Origin: Verrucomicrobiota bacterium
Lineage (GTDB): Bacteria > Verrucomicrobiota > Verrucomicrobiia > Verrucomicrobiales > Akkermansiaceae
Reading direction: 5' to 3'
DNA length: 35,883 nt
Assembly (NCBI GenBank): GCA_026397725.1
Contig: JAPLUI010000089.1
Location: 1 to 35,883 of the forward strand
This document shows, in pieces, positions 24,138 through 32,870 of the stretch. The translations under genes were made by a program, and so were the position numbers. The notes beneath the pieces were generated by a model. That model made no database searches. It saw only the letters and a list, made by a program, of their open reading frames with translations, and was not told the origin of the DNA. Every line of letters begins with the position of its first letter. Within the stretch, counting starts at the first letter, position 1.

Positions 24138-24263
24138 CTAGCCCGTCTGGCTGGCGGAGGGCATCGGCGGGAACGGCAGCACCGAACCGTCGTTCGGCGT
24201 GGCGGCCATCGCAGCCGGGATGAGGCGGCAAGAGACGGCAAACAGCTTGATTGCCGTTTTCAT
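24138..24263 (-). pseudogene. N-terminal stub of an exported sulfatase-like protein
   Basis: The ATG at 24263 opens a 41-codon frame with a signal-like start (MKTAIKLFAVSCRLIPAAMA) and then DGSVLPFPPMPSASQTG before a TAG. The phrase DGSVLPFPPxPSAS is one I associate with the N-terminus of a group of arylsulfatases in these bacteria. Nothing of the catalytic domain follows. It lies immediately upstream of the PEP-CTERM scrap on the same strand. Confidence 0.4.
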
Positions 24264-24281
24264 GGATGATCTGTTGATACC

Positions 24282-24509
<228 letters not shown>

Positions 24510-24859
24510 AGAAATTGCTTTCCTGGGTGGCACGCATGAGAGAGCGAAAGCGGGCTCGCAGAGCGGGGGGTTGGGGGGAAAGGGGCCGGAACGGCGGAAA
24601 AAACGCAGCCACGGAGGCATCCAAGGCCATGGTCCGGCTGGCTCATGGCAGCAATGGGGCATGGTAGGTGAATTCATGGGAAATCCTCTCGAGCGCGAAA
24701 ATAGCACGCCCAACCGCTTTGGCGAAAGAAATCTGCAAATCGCCTGAATTTTCTCGGCGGCGAGCAGGGTGGTGGCGCGGCCATGCGCCTTCGTCCATGC
24801 CTGGAGCATGCGCCACTCGGTTTGGCGGGTTGGTTGGTTGCATGAGTGTTCTCATGCGG
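24510..24859. other. Gene-free region downstream of the sulfatase gene
   Basis: No convincing coding frame, RNA or repeat is visible in this 350-base stretch. Short minus-strand frames exist but have no family features. It separates the aquaporin remnant from the sulfatase stop. Confidence 0.5.
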
Positions 24860-26470
24860 TTAGTGTTTCGTCGGTTTGGCACCAGCGGCCGCTCGCTTCC
24901 CTTGCACGTTGCAGCGGGCCGCCCAGTCGTCCCACGCGGCGGCCATGTCCTGCACGCGTTGCGGTTCCTTGGCCGCGAGGTCGCGCATTTCGGTTAGGTC
25001 AGTGGCGAGGTGGTAGAGTTCCCACGGTTTGCCGGCCAGGGCGACGAGTTTCCAGTCGTTATCGCGCACGCTGCGGTGGCCCTCGTGTTCGATGCAGATC
25101 TGGCGTTTGGGCAGGGCCTCGCCGTTGAATGCGGGCAGCAAGCTGAGACCTTCCTGCGGCAGGATGGCAGTGCCATCGCGCTCGGTCGGATACTTGGCTC
25201 CGGTGAGCGCGCAGAGGGTCGGCATGAAGTCGGTGATGTGGCCCGGCCCGGCGGCGAGGCCAGGTGCCTTGAGCCCCGCCGGCCAGTGGACGATACAAGG
25301 GGTTAGGACGCCGCCTTCGTGGGTGTAGTGTTTGAAGAGCCGCCACGGGGTGTTGCAGGCGTGGGCCCAGCCACTGCCGTAACTGACGTAGCTGCCGGGG
25401 GCCCCGATTTCCTTCAGCGCCGCGCCCGTGTGCAGGACGTTTTGCGGGCCGCTGTTCTGGTCAAATCCCCACGGGTCCCACTCGGCGCAGGCCCCGTTGT
25501 CACTGAGGAAAATGATGACCGTGTTATCCAACTGTCCGGTCGTTTTCAGATGTGCGACGGTCCGGCCGACCGCGCGGTCCATGCGGTCCACCATGGCGGC
25601 ATAGACCGCCATGCGGCGAGCCAGGTCGCGGCGGCGGTCTTCCGGCAGGGAATCCCACGCGGGGTTTTGCCGGTCCGCCCAGCCGGTTTTCACGTTCACC
25701 CAATTCGCCGGCACGGTGGCCCGCGGCGTAAGCGCGAGGTCGGCGGGCACGAGGCCGAGATTTTTCTGGCGGGCGAGGCGCTCCTCGCGGATGCGGTCCC
25801 AGCCTTTTTCGAAATACATCGACTCATAGCGTGCGATGTCGGCCTCGGGCGCGTGCAGCGGGAAGTGCGGCGCGTTGAAGGCGAGATAGAGAAACCACGG
25901 CTGCGGACCCGGCTTGCCGATGAAGTCCAGCGCGTAGTCGGCGAACACGTCGGTCGAGTAGAACTGGTCCTTCGCATACTCCCGCTTGGTGCGGCCCGGC
26001 GGCCAGCGGGTGTAAAACGGATCTTCCTGCCAGCACGAATTGAAGCCGCCGAGCATCCCGTAGAACTCATCGAAGCCGCGCTCGGTGGGCGGGTTGCGCT
26101 CGTTGAGGTGCCACTTGCCAACCATCAGCGTGCGGTAGCCGGCGGGCTTGAGCACTTCGGCCAGGGTCACCGAGTTTGGCCCCAACTTGCCGCCCAGATT
26201 GGGAAAGCCCGCCTGATGCGGCTGCAGGCCGGTTAGGATGGCCGCCCGCGTCGGCGAGCAACGTGCCGAGTTATAGAATTGGCGAAACCGCAGCCCGGCC
26301 TGCGCCAGCGCGTCGAGATTGGGCGTGGCAATCTCGCCGCCGTAGCAACCGAGGTCCGAATAACCGAGGTCGTCGGCGAGAATGAGCAGAATGTTAGGTT
26401 TGCCCGCGTCCGAGCCATGCAAGCCGGACGGCAGCATGATGGCGGCAAGCAGCAATAAGCGGGTGCGCAT
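24860..26470 (-). CDS. Exported arylsulfatase-type sulfatase
   Basis: This is a 536-residue protein of the type I (formylglycine-dependent) sulfatase family. The ATG at 26470 gives a signal peptide (MRTRLLLLAAIMLPSGLHGS); the frame extends 19 residues further up, which is unlikely. Metal ligands are in NILLILADDLGYSD. The formylglycine site is CSPTRAAILTG (Cys71). GKWHLNERN and FLSDNGA complete the catalytic set, and the C-terminal tail has the family's RDNDWKLV and LYHLATDLTE features. It removes sulfate from a glycan or aryl ester outside the cytoplasm; the substrate cannot be read from sequence. It needs an FGE for maturation, and the only FGE in this window is broken. Confidence 0.93.
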   Translation of the reverse strand: MRTRLLLLAAIMLPSGLHGSDAGKPNILLILADDLGYSDLGCYGGEIATPNLDALAQAGLRFRQFYNSARCSPTRAAILTGLQPHQAGFPNLGGKLGPNSVTLAEVLKPAGYRTLMVGKWHLNERNPPTERGFDEFYGMLGGFNSCWQEDPFYTRWPPGRTKREYAKDQFYSTDVFADYALDFIGKPGPQPWFLYLAFNAPHFPLHAPEADIARYESMYFEKGWDRIREERLARQKNLGLVPADLALTPRATVPANWVNVKTGWADRQNPAWDSLPEDRRRDLARRMAVYAAMVDRMDRAVGRTVAHLKTTGQLDNTVIIFLSDNGACAEWDPWGFDQNSGPQNVLHTGAALKEIGAPGSYVSYGSGWAHACNTPWRLFKHYTHEGGVLTPCIVHWPAGLKAPGLAAGPGHITDFMPTLCALTGAKYPTERDGTAILPQEGLSLLPAFNGEALPKRQICIEHEGHRSVRDNDWKLVALAGKPWELYHLATDLTEMRDLAAKEPQRVQDMAAAWDDWAARCNVQGKRAAAGAKPTKH

Positions 26471-26716
26471 GGCGGCGGGCAATTTGATGACAGGGCAACG
26501 GGAGGACGGCAACTCGACACGGCTCACTACTGCCTGGCGCCACCAGGTCTTTCAGCCCGCGGTTGCCGCAAGACGCGAATCAACACGACCCTCATGAAGC
26601 CTGCCATCATCAGCCACTGTGGGGGGCTCACCCGCATTTCCCTGAGCGCGGGCCGGCACAATTTGTATTTGCGGCTGAGGCGGTTTTGCCGCTAGGCTGG
26701 CAGCCGAGAGCCCCAG

Positions 26717-27766
26717 ATGCAACGAACCCGTATTTCGATCTGCCCGTGGCCAGTGCTGGTTTGCCTGGGCGCGACCACCCTGGCGGCGGCAAGCCCGCCC
26801 GCCGCCCTGAGCTGGCATGCGGCGGACGGGCGGTCCTTTGAAGGGGTCTTTCTCGGCAGCACGCCGGACGAGGCCAAGGCGGCATTTGCCGGACCTGCGG
26901 GCATCAGGCTGGCCGTCGATTCGGCACAACTCACTGCCGCCGAGCGCACGCGGCTTGACGACTTGACCCGCTCCGGGGCGGCGGCTCGGGCGGCTGCGCT
27001 CGCCGCTCCGTTCCGGCCCGCGTCGTCACCCGAGCGGACCAAACTTCCGCTGCTCAACCAGGAGGAATTCGGCGTGCTTGCGAATGATTGCGTTCCTAAC
27101 GCCTTTGCGGCCTTCCTGTTGTGGTGGGACCAACAGGGCGTGCTGGCGGTTCCCCACCGCGGCGACGCCCGCTCGAAAGCCGACTGGCTCCACCAGCGCC
27201 TCAGCGAGTACTGCGCCACCACCGAAGCTGCGGGCACTTCCACCAGCGATGCCCGGCGCGGCCTGAGTACCTACTTCCAACGCCACCTCGCCGGCACTGC
27301 GGCCCTGCGCATCGGCAGCGATTACGATTGCACCCCCGCCAACCTCGCCCGCTACCCGGTCGGGCTCGCCGCCTGCCTGCTCAACCTCACCGTCTATCAC
27401 GGCAACACCAAACAGGGCGGGCACTTCGTCGCCCTGCTCAACGCCAAGCCCGATGGCACGCTGGGCTTCCGCACCTGGGGCCTCGACTTCCAGGGCAAGC
27501 TGCGCGTGCTCCCGCCGCCCCCCGCCACCCCGGACCGCGGCCCCCGGCAGGCCCCCGCCATTACTCGCGAGATCGACATCACCAACGCCGCACGCCTGCC
27601 CACCTGGTTTCGGCAACTCCGCATCCGCTTCGTCCTCGATCCTGCCGAGTGGAACGGGCTCACCGTCGCCGTACCCTATATCTATCAGAAACAACCCGGC
27701 AGCGCGCCTGCCCCTCCCGATCCATTGTTCGACGGCCTGGCACCCGGTCCCGAACACTCGCATTGA
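26717..27766 (+). CDS. Exported SHD1/C39-peptidase-like protein of unknown function
   Basis: This 349-residue protein has a signal peptide (residues 1-26). Next comes LSWHAADGRSFEGVFLGS and LAVDSAQLTAAERTRL, matching the SHD1 (SLA1 homology) module that is common in Planctomycetota and Verrucomicrobiota exports. The main domain has NDCVPNAFAAFLLWW (Cys125), GGHFVALLNA (His236) and FRTWGLDFQG, which resemble the Cys-His arrangement of C39-like papain-fold peptidases. I cannot confirm the catalytic Gln or Asp. The C-terminal 80 residues are Pro-rich. It is divergent from the sulfatase (246 bases apart) and is followed by intergenic hairpins. Confidence 0.55.
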   Translation: MQRTRISICPWPVLVCLGATTLAAASPPAALSWHAADGRSFEGVFLGSTPDEAKAAFAGPAGIRLAVDSAQLTAAERTRLDDLTRSGAAARAAALAAPFRPASSPERTKLPLLNQEEFGVLANDCVPNAFAAFLLWWDQQGVLAVPHRGDARSKADWLHQRLSEYCATTEAAGTSTSDARRGLSTYFQRHLAGTAALRIGSDYDCTPANLARYPVGLAACLLNLTVYHGNTKQGGHFVALLNAKPDGTLGFRTWGLDFQGKLRVLPPPPATPDRGPRQAPAITREIDITNAARLPTWFRQLRIRFVLDPAEWNGLTVAVPYIYQKQPGSAPAPPDPLFDGLAPGPEHSH

Positions 27767-27787
27767 GCCGCCCGCCGGGCGTGCCGT

Positions 27788-27835
27788 AGCTGCGGCGTCC
27801 CGCCGCAGGCCGTCCTGGAGGCGTCACGCCTCCAG
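27788..27835. repeat. Two intergenic hairpins, second copy of the 11.85-kb repeat family
   Basis: The first stem is CTGCGGC (27790-27796) with GCCGCAG (27802-27808) around GTCCC. It matches the reverse complement of 11855-11879 in 24 of 25 positions. The second stem is CTGGAGGCG (27815-27823) with CGCCTCCAG (27827-27835) around TCA. They sit just after the C39-like gene and could double as transcription terminators. The 145 bases from there to the sigma-GAF stop hold no gene. Confidence 0.75.
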
Positions 27836-27980
27836 CTTGCTGAACCCGTGGCACGGCAAACACCGCCTGCAGAAGAATTTGAACTTAACTTGACGCGCCT
27901 GCCCGGAGGGGGCGGTCAGGGCGGGATGCGGTGACGCCTTGTTTTCGCACCGATCGATCAGCCTGTTTGGCATCACCCGC

Positions 27981-29372
27981 CTAACCGAGGATTCTCGCCG
28001 TTAGGTTTTGCACCAACAGGGTGGCCAGGATATCCGCACAGCGTTTGACGCTCCGGGTTTCACTCTCGCCAAAGGCCGCGTCGCGGGTGAAACGCACGGC
28101 GGTCAGAACCCCGCGCACGCTTCCGGCAAGGACAAAGGGCACCGCGATCATGGCACGGGTGGTCTTGCCCAGCACGATGTCGATGGCCGGTGAATGGCGG
28201 ACGTGGCCAACCGCTGCGGACACGCACGCGGGCTCACCCGTAGCCAGCACCAGGCTGACGATCCCCGAGACCAAGGGTTGGCGTTTGCCGGCGATTTCCG
28301 GTTCCAGGGGATTGAACACCGCCTCCAGCGCGGCGCCTTCCGGCCGCAGCAGCCAGAGGGTCCCACCATCGGCTCCCACCTGGCCCAAGCTGTCGGCGAA
28401 CCAGGCAGACATCAGCGGAGTCACGAGTGCGGCGGCTTCCGCAGGTTGCAGGATTGCGAGTGAACGCCGGACGCACTCGGCAAGCCGAACGCCCATGTCC
28501 GCCAGTTCCGGATCCCTGACCACCAGGGCCTCCCGCTCGTCGCGGCGATTAAGCAACCGGGCGAAAAACCCGAGGCTGGCCGGATCCTGGCACAGCACCG
28601 CCACCGCCTGGCGTCGCGTTTTCGCATCCGCGGTACCCGCCGCAAGGAGTTTGAGGCTCTCATCGTGCTCCGGTTGGCCACCGGCTCCCGGTCTGCCTAA
28701 CAACACGGCCGGATCGTGCTGCAGGGCCTGTTGCAGGAGGTCCGGCGTGAGTTCGCAGCCGGTGGCCTCCGCAGTGCTCACCGCCGTGGCCCGGATCAGT
28801 GCCATCGCCTCCTTGATCCAGCGGCCGGTCTGCGCCTCATGATGGCCCCAACACTGCGAAATTATCCGTTGCTCCACGCCATACAAGCCCTTCAGGCGGA
28901 GGAAGACCAAGCCCTCGGGATATTCCCGCGCCGCCGCCGCGACCCCGGCACGCAGGGCGTGCTCCGCCATCGCCACTGCTTCCTTGTCCACCTTGTCCAC
29001 CTCGGCAGCGGGCATGGCCGCGTGCGCCAGTGAGAGCGACTCGCTGTTGACCTCGGTGCGTTTTTTCTCGGCGGATGCCCACCACGATTTGAGGCGGTTG
29101 GCGGCCGCCGTGCGCAGAAATGCCTCGAGGTTGTCGCCGCCTTGCCAGCGTTCGAGCAGCGACGGGGATTTGACGAAACATTCCGCCAGAATCTGCCCGG
29201 CGATCTCCACCGCCTTCTCCTGGGACCGGCCGTCGGTACGGTCGCACATGCCCACCAGCAAGCGCTCCAGCGGCTGGCGGAATCTGGCTTCCAATTCCGC
29301 CGTCGCCGCCAACCCTGCTAGAATGCCGTCGCGCAGGTCCGTGTCGCTGAGTGAGGTAGGCTCGCGTGCCAT
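27981..29372 (-). CDS. ECF-sigma-like protein fused to a GAF sensor domain
   Basis: This 463-residue protein starts at the ATG at 29372. The first 200 residues look like ECF sigma regions: an acidic/helical segment EIAGQILAECFVKSPSLLER and LEAFLRTAAANRLKSWWASA as region 2, then YPEGLVFLRLKGLYGVEQRI and AQTGRWIKEAMALI as region 4. The middle is a helical linker. The last 150 residues (PLMSAWFADSLGQVGADGGT through VRGVLTAVRF) have a GAF-domain pattern, the fold that binds small ligands or senses redox. It could couple promoter choice to a ligand without an anti-sigma factor. The sigma assignment is weaker than the GAF assignment. The gene is divergent from the tetR operon. Confidence 0.65.
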   Translation of the reverse strand: MAREPTSLSDTDLRDGILAGLAATAELEARFRQPLERLLVGMCDRTDGRSQEKAVEIAGQILAECFVKSPSLLERWQGGDNLEAFLRTAAANRLKSWWASAEKKRTEVNSESLSLAHAAMPAAEVDKVDKEAVAMAEHALRAGVAAAAREYPEGLVFLRLKGLYGVEQRIISQCWGHHEAQTGRWIKEAMALIRATAVSTAEATGCELTPDLLQQALQHDPAVLLGRPGAGGQPEHDESLKLLAAGTADAKTRRQAVAVLCQDPASLGFFARLLNRRDEREALVVRDPELADMGVRLAECVRRSLAILQPAEAAALVTPLMSAWFADSLGQVGADGGTLWLLRPEGAALEAVFNPLEPEIAGKRQPLVSGIVSLVLATGEPACVSAAVGHVRHSPAIDIVLGKTTRAMIAVPFVLAGSVRGVLTAVRFTRDAAFGESETRSVKRCADILATLLVQNLTARILG

Positions 29373-29498
29373 ATAGCCAGCCTTGAATGGCCGCCGGGGC
29401 CGTGTCAAGCGCGTGGAGTGGTGGGACCCCCAGACCATGCCGCCACGACCGGCACGCCGGAAACCACAGCCACGGGCATGCCGCCACCAACACCGAAA

Positions 29499-29513
29499 AA
29501 ACGATTTGCGTTT
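29499..29513. promoter_or_regulatory. Candidate TetR operator, inverted repeat AAACG-N5-CGTTT
   Basis: A 15-base inverted repeat (AAACG, ATTTG, CGTTT) lies 27 bases before the tetR start, in the 168-base region between the divergent sigma-GAF and tetR genes. TetR-family repressors usually bind short palindromes of this size next to their own gene. No further copy was found, so the site is tentative. Confidence 0.4.
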
Positions 29514-29540
29514 CCGCAGGCAATGAGGTAGGATTCGGGC

Positions 29541-30152
29541 ATGCAGCCGCCACGCAACGACCCACGGGCCCGGATTTTGGAACGGGCGACGGAGCTGTTG
29601 CGGAGGCATGGGTGCCGGGCGTTGACCATGGAGTTGCTGGCCCGCGAGCTGGGGGTGAGCAAGAAGACGCTGTATGCCGTGGTGCCATCCAAGGAGGCGC
29701 TGGTGGAGGCGATGATCCGGCGGTTTGTGGGCGAGTTGCGGTCCTCGTTGGAGGCGGTGCTGGAGGTTCCCGGAACCGACTATTCGCGGCGCAAGGAGGA
29801 GTTTTTCGCCACGGTGTTTGGGGCGCTAGGGCGTCTGCCGCCGCAGGTGTTTCAAGACATTGACCGCGAATACCCGAGCTTGCGGCAGCGGATCGAGGCG
29901 ATTCGCGGCGAGCTGTTGCCGACCATGTTAGGACGGCTGTTGCGGCTGGGAGCCGCCGAGGACAAGGTGCGTGCCGATGTGGATCCGGCATTTTTTTGCA
30001 CCGTGTTTCTCGCCGGGGTGAATGCGCTGTTGCGGGCGGAAACCCTGGACCGCTTCCGCCTGCATCCGGCGGAAATGGCCGCACGCCTGGCCAAGTTGCT
30101 CTTCGACGGCATCGCCACCCGTCCCACTCGCACCCGCAAATCCTCCGCATGA
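29541..30152 (+). CDS. TetR-family transcriptional regulator
   Basis: This 203-residue protein has a TetR N-terminal helix-turn-helix: RARILERATELLRRHGCRAL, then TMELLARELGVSKKTLYAVV and PSKEALVEAMI. The rest is a helical ligand domain. An AGGTAGGA element precedes the ATG. It is the first gene of an operon with an HlyD-like and ABC-exporter genes and overlaps the next gene by 4 bases (ATGA). The layout is that of E. coli cecR-ybhGFSR, so it probably represses its own exporter and is relieved by an export substrate. Confidence 0.9.
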   Translation: MQPPRNDPRARILERATELLRRHGCRALTMELLARELGVSKKTLYAVVPSKEALVEAMIRRFVGELRSSLEAVLEVPGTDYSRRKEEFFATVFGALGRLPPQVFQDIDREYPSLRQRIEAIRGELLPTMLGRLLRLGAAEDKVRADVDPAFFCTVFLAGVNALLRAETLDRFRLHPAEMAARLAKLLFDGIATRPTRTRKSSA

Positions 30153-31135
30153 AAAGGTGGCTCATCATCTTGGTGCTGCTGACGGCCGCCGCCGCCATCG
30201 GGTGGCAGATCCGGGGGAAATTCCACCCCGCAGCCGCGCCTCTAACACTTTATGGCAACGTCGATATCCGGGGTGTTGATCTCGGTTTCCGGGTGGCGGG
30301 CCGTTTGTTAGAAGTGCTGCGGGACGAAGGGGACGCGGTGCGGGCCGGCGATTTGCTGGCCCGCATCGATGCCCAGCCTTATGCCCATGAACTCGCGCGT
30401 GCCGAAGCCGCGTTGGCGGCCGCAGAGGCCGACCAGCGGCTGAAGCAAGCCGGATACCGCAGCGAGGACATCGAGCAGGCGCGGGCGGCCTTGGAAGAAA
30501 GCCGGGTGGTGGCCATGGACGCCACGCGTGCGCACCGGCGGCAGGTCGAGTTGGTGGGAGGCGGTGGCACGTCGCGACAGAATTTGGAGAGTGCGGAAGC
30601 CGCCCTCGACCAAGCGAAGCAGCGGGTGAAGGTGAACGAGGCGAAATTGAAGTTGCTGGAGGCCGGGTTTCGTGCCGAGGAAATCGCCGCCGCCGCCGCC
30701 ACGGTGGCCCAGGCGCAAGCCGCGCGTGCCAGCGCCGCCCTGCAGGTGGAAGATACGCAACTCAAGGCGCCGGCTGCTGGCATCGTGCTCACCCGCGTGC
30801 TCGAACCGGGTGCGATCATGCAGGCCGGGGCCACGGTGATTTCCCTATCCCTGGAACATCCGGTGTGGGTGCGTGCCTACGTTCACGAGAGCGAACTGGG
30901 ACGGGTGCCACCTGGCACGAAAGTGTTACTCACCACTGATGGCCGGCCGCAGCAGCCGTTCCATGGCAAAGTCGGGTTTGTCTCGCCCCGCGCCGAGTTC
31001 ACGCCGAAATCAGTGGAAACGCCCGAGCTGCGCACCTCGCTGGTCTATCGGCTGCGGATTGTCGTTGATGATGCGGACGCCTCATTGCGGCAGGGCATGC
31101 CGGTCACCGTTTCGTTAGACTCAACCCCGCAGTGA
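30149..31135 (+). CDS. HlyD/YbhG-type membrane fusion protein
   Basis: This 328-residue protein has an N-terminal membrane anchor (MKRWLIILVLLTAAAAIGWQ). A barrel-sandwich part begins GNVDIRGVDLGFRVAGRL. A long Ala/Glu/Lys-rich coiled coil follows (about 90-205), then LKAPAAGIVLTRVLEPG as second half of the lipoyl-like fold, and the beta-barrel end VYRLRIVVDDADASLRQGMP. Proteins of this type bridge an inner-membrane ABC exporter to the periplasm or outer membrane. It starts at ATG 30149 inside the tetR stop and ends one base before the GTG of the ABC gene. Confidence 0.9.
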   Translation: MKRWLIILVLLTAAAAIGWQIRGKFHPAAAPLTLYGNVDIRGVDLGFRVAGRLLEVLRDEGDAVRAGDLLARIDAQPYAHELARAEAALAAAEADQRLKQAGYRSEDIEQARAALEESRVVAMDATRAHRRQVELVGGGGTSRQNLESAEAALDQAKQRVKVNEAKLKLLEAGFRAEEIAAAAATVAQAQAARASAALQVEDTQLKAPAAGIVLTRVLEPGAIMQAGATVISLSLEHPVWVRAYVHESELGRVPPGTKVLLTTDGRPQQPFHGKVGFVSPRAEFTPKSVETPELRTSLVYRLRIVVDDADASLRQGMPVTVSLDSTPQ

Positions 31136-31136
31136 T

Positions 31137-32870
31137 GTGTCGGACGTCGTTGTCAGTTTTGCAAACCTAACCAAGTCGTTTCCGGGGATGGACTCACCGG
31201 CGCTGGACGCGGTGACGGGTGAAATCCGCAGCGGGTTCATCACCGGCCTGGTCGGCCCGGACGGGGCGGGCAAAACCACGCTGTTGCGGCTCATCGCGGG
31301 TTTGTTAGTGCCCGGTTCCGGCACGCTCACCACCCTTGGGAGCGATCCGTCGCGCGAGGCTGCGGCGATCCATCGCGAGATCGGATACATGCCGCAGAAG
31401 TTCGGCTTGTATGAGGACCTCTCGGTGCTGGAGAATCTAACGCTGCACGCCGACCTGCGCAACGTCACGGGGGCGGAGCGCGTGGCAAGCTTCGCGCGTC
31501 TGTTGGCTTTCACCGATTTGCAGCGCTTCAGCGGGCGGTTTGCCGGCAAGCTTTCCGGTGGGATGAAACAAAAGCTCGGGCTGGCCTGCGCGTTGTTAGG
31601 CAAGCCGCGCTTGCTGTTGCTGGACGAGCCGGGCGTGGGCGTGGACCCGATCTCCCGCAAGGAACTCCGCAACATGGTCGGGCGGCTGGTGGATGAAGGC
31701 ATCGCCGTGGTCTGGAGCACGGCCTATCTGGAGGAGGCGGAGTTGTGCGGCACCACGCTGGTGCTCAACGAGGGCAAACTGATTTTTTCCGGAGCGCCGG
31801 ATGTCATGACCGCGCCGCTGGCCGGGCGCTGCTGGCATCTGAAAAACCCCGCAGGAAACAAGCGCCGCCTGCTGGCCCAAGCGCTGTCCCACCCGGCCGT
31901 CAGCGATGGCACGATCCAAGGCCGCCACCTCCGTCTCACATTTCGCGCCAACTCGCCGCTGCTGCCGCCGGACTTTCCGCCGGCAGCGCTCGGCGCGCCG
32001 CCCGCCACCGAGTGGGCGCCGGTGGCAGCCCGCTTCGAGGACGCGTTCATCGACCGCATGGGCGGCGGACCGGGTGGCGAGTCGGTGCTGGCCCGCCATG
32101 TGCGCGCCATTCCCAGTGCCGGGGAAGTCGTCATCGAGGCGGACCAACTCACCAAGAAATTCGGAGAGTTCGCCGCCACCGACGCGGTCACCTTCCAGGT
32201 CCGCCGCGGCGAGGTCTATGGATTGTTAGGTCCCAACGGAGCCGGCAAGTCCACCACTTTCAAGATGATGTGCGGACTGCTCAAACCCAGCTCGGGACGA
32301 GCGACGGTGGTCGGGCTCGACCTGCGGCGCAGCGCTGGCCGGGCACGCCAGAAGCTCGGTTACATGGCCCAGAAATTCTCGCTCTACGGCAGCCTGACGG
32401 TCCGCCGGAACCTGGAGTTTTTTTCCGGCATCTACGGCCTGACCGGATCGCAACGGCGGAGCAAGACCGCCACCATGGCGGAAATCTTCCACCTCGGGCC
32501 GTTGCTTGAGGTCAAGACCGACTCGTTGTCGTTAGGTTTCAAGCAACGGCTGGCGCTGGCCTGTGCGGTGATGCACGAGCCGGACATCCTGTTTTTGGAC
32601 GAACCCACCTCGGGCGTGGACCCGGTGACCCGCCGCGAGTTTTGGACGCACATCAACGGCCTCGTCGAGCGCGGCGTGACGGTGATGGTGACCACCCATT
32701 TCATGGATGAGGCGGAATACTGCGACCGCATCGGCCTGGTGTTCCGCGGCCAACTCATCGCCGCCGGCACCCCCGATGAACTCAAGGCCCTGACCGCCAC
32801 GGACGACAACCCCGACCCGACGATGGAGGACGCCTTCATCGCCCTGATCCAAGGAAGGGAGGAGGCGTGA
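31137..32870 (+). CDS. ABC exporter ATP-binding protein with two nucleotide-binding domains (YbhF-like)
   Basis: This 577-residue tandem ATPase starts at GTG 31137. Domain 1 has Walker A GPDGAGKTT (40-48), LSGGMKQKLGLA signature and Walker B LLLLDEPGVGVDP. Domain 2 has Walker A GPNGAGKSTT (about 362), a signature-like LSLGFKQRLALA and Walker B ILFLDEPTSGVDP. The second signature replaces SGG by SLG. Both H-loops appear present in domain 2 (TTHF), whereas domain 1 has STAYLEEAE, so domain 1 may be regulatory or degenerate at the switch His. It energises the two permeases that follow; the permease start GTG overlaps its stop (GTGA). Confidence 0.92.
   Translation: MSDVVVSFANLTKSFPGMDSPALDAVTGEIRSGFITGLVGPDGAGKTTLLRLIAGLLVPGSGTLTTLGSDPSREAAAIHREIGYMPQKFGLYEDLSVLENLTLHADLRNVTGAERVASFARLLAFTDLQRFSGRFAGKLSGGMKQKLGLACALLGKPRLLLLDEPGVGVDPISRKELRNMVGRLVDEGIAVVWSTAYLEEAELCGTTLVLNEGKLIFSGAPDVMTAPLAGRCWHLKNPAGNKRRLLAQALSHPAVSDGTIQGRHLRLTFRANSPLLPPDFPPAALGAPPATEWAPVAARFEDAFIDRMGGGPGGESVLARHVRAIPSAGEVVIEADQLTKKFGEFAATDAVTFQVRRGEVYGLLGPNGAGKSTTFKMMCGLLKPSSGRATVVGLDLRRSAGRARQKLGYMAQKFSLYGSLTVRRNLEFFSGIYGLTGSQRRSKTATMAEIFHLGPLLEVKTDSLSLGFKQRLALACAVMHEPDILFLDEPTSGVDPVTRREFWTHINGLVERGVTVMVTTHFMDEAEYCDRIGLVFRGQLIAAGTPDELKALTATDDNPDPTMEDAFIALIQGREEA

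Noticed and set aside
25319..26236. 305-codon plus-strand frame opposite the sulfatase
   Set aside because: Antisense shadow typical of GC-rich coding DNA; the sulfatase on the other strand has all catalytic motifs.
26671..26695. Sigma-54 promoter before the C39-like gene (GGCACAA ... TTTGC)
   Set aside because: The distance between GG and GC is 14, not the required 10.
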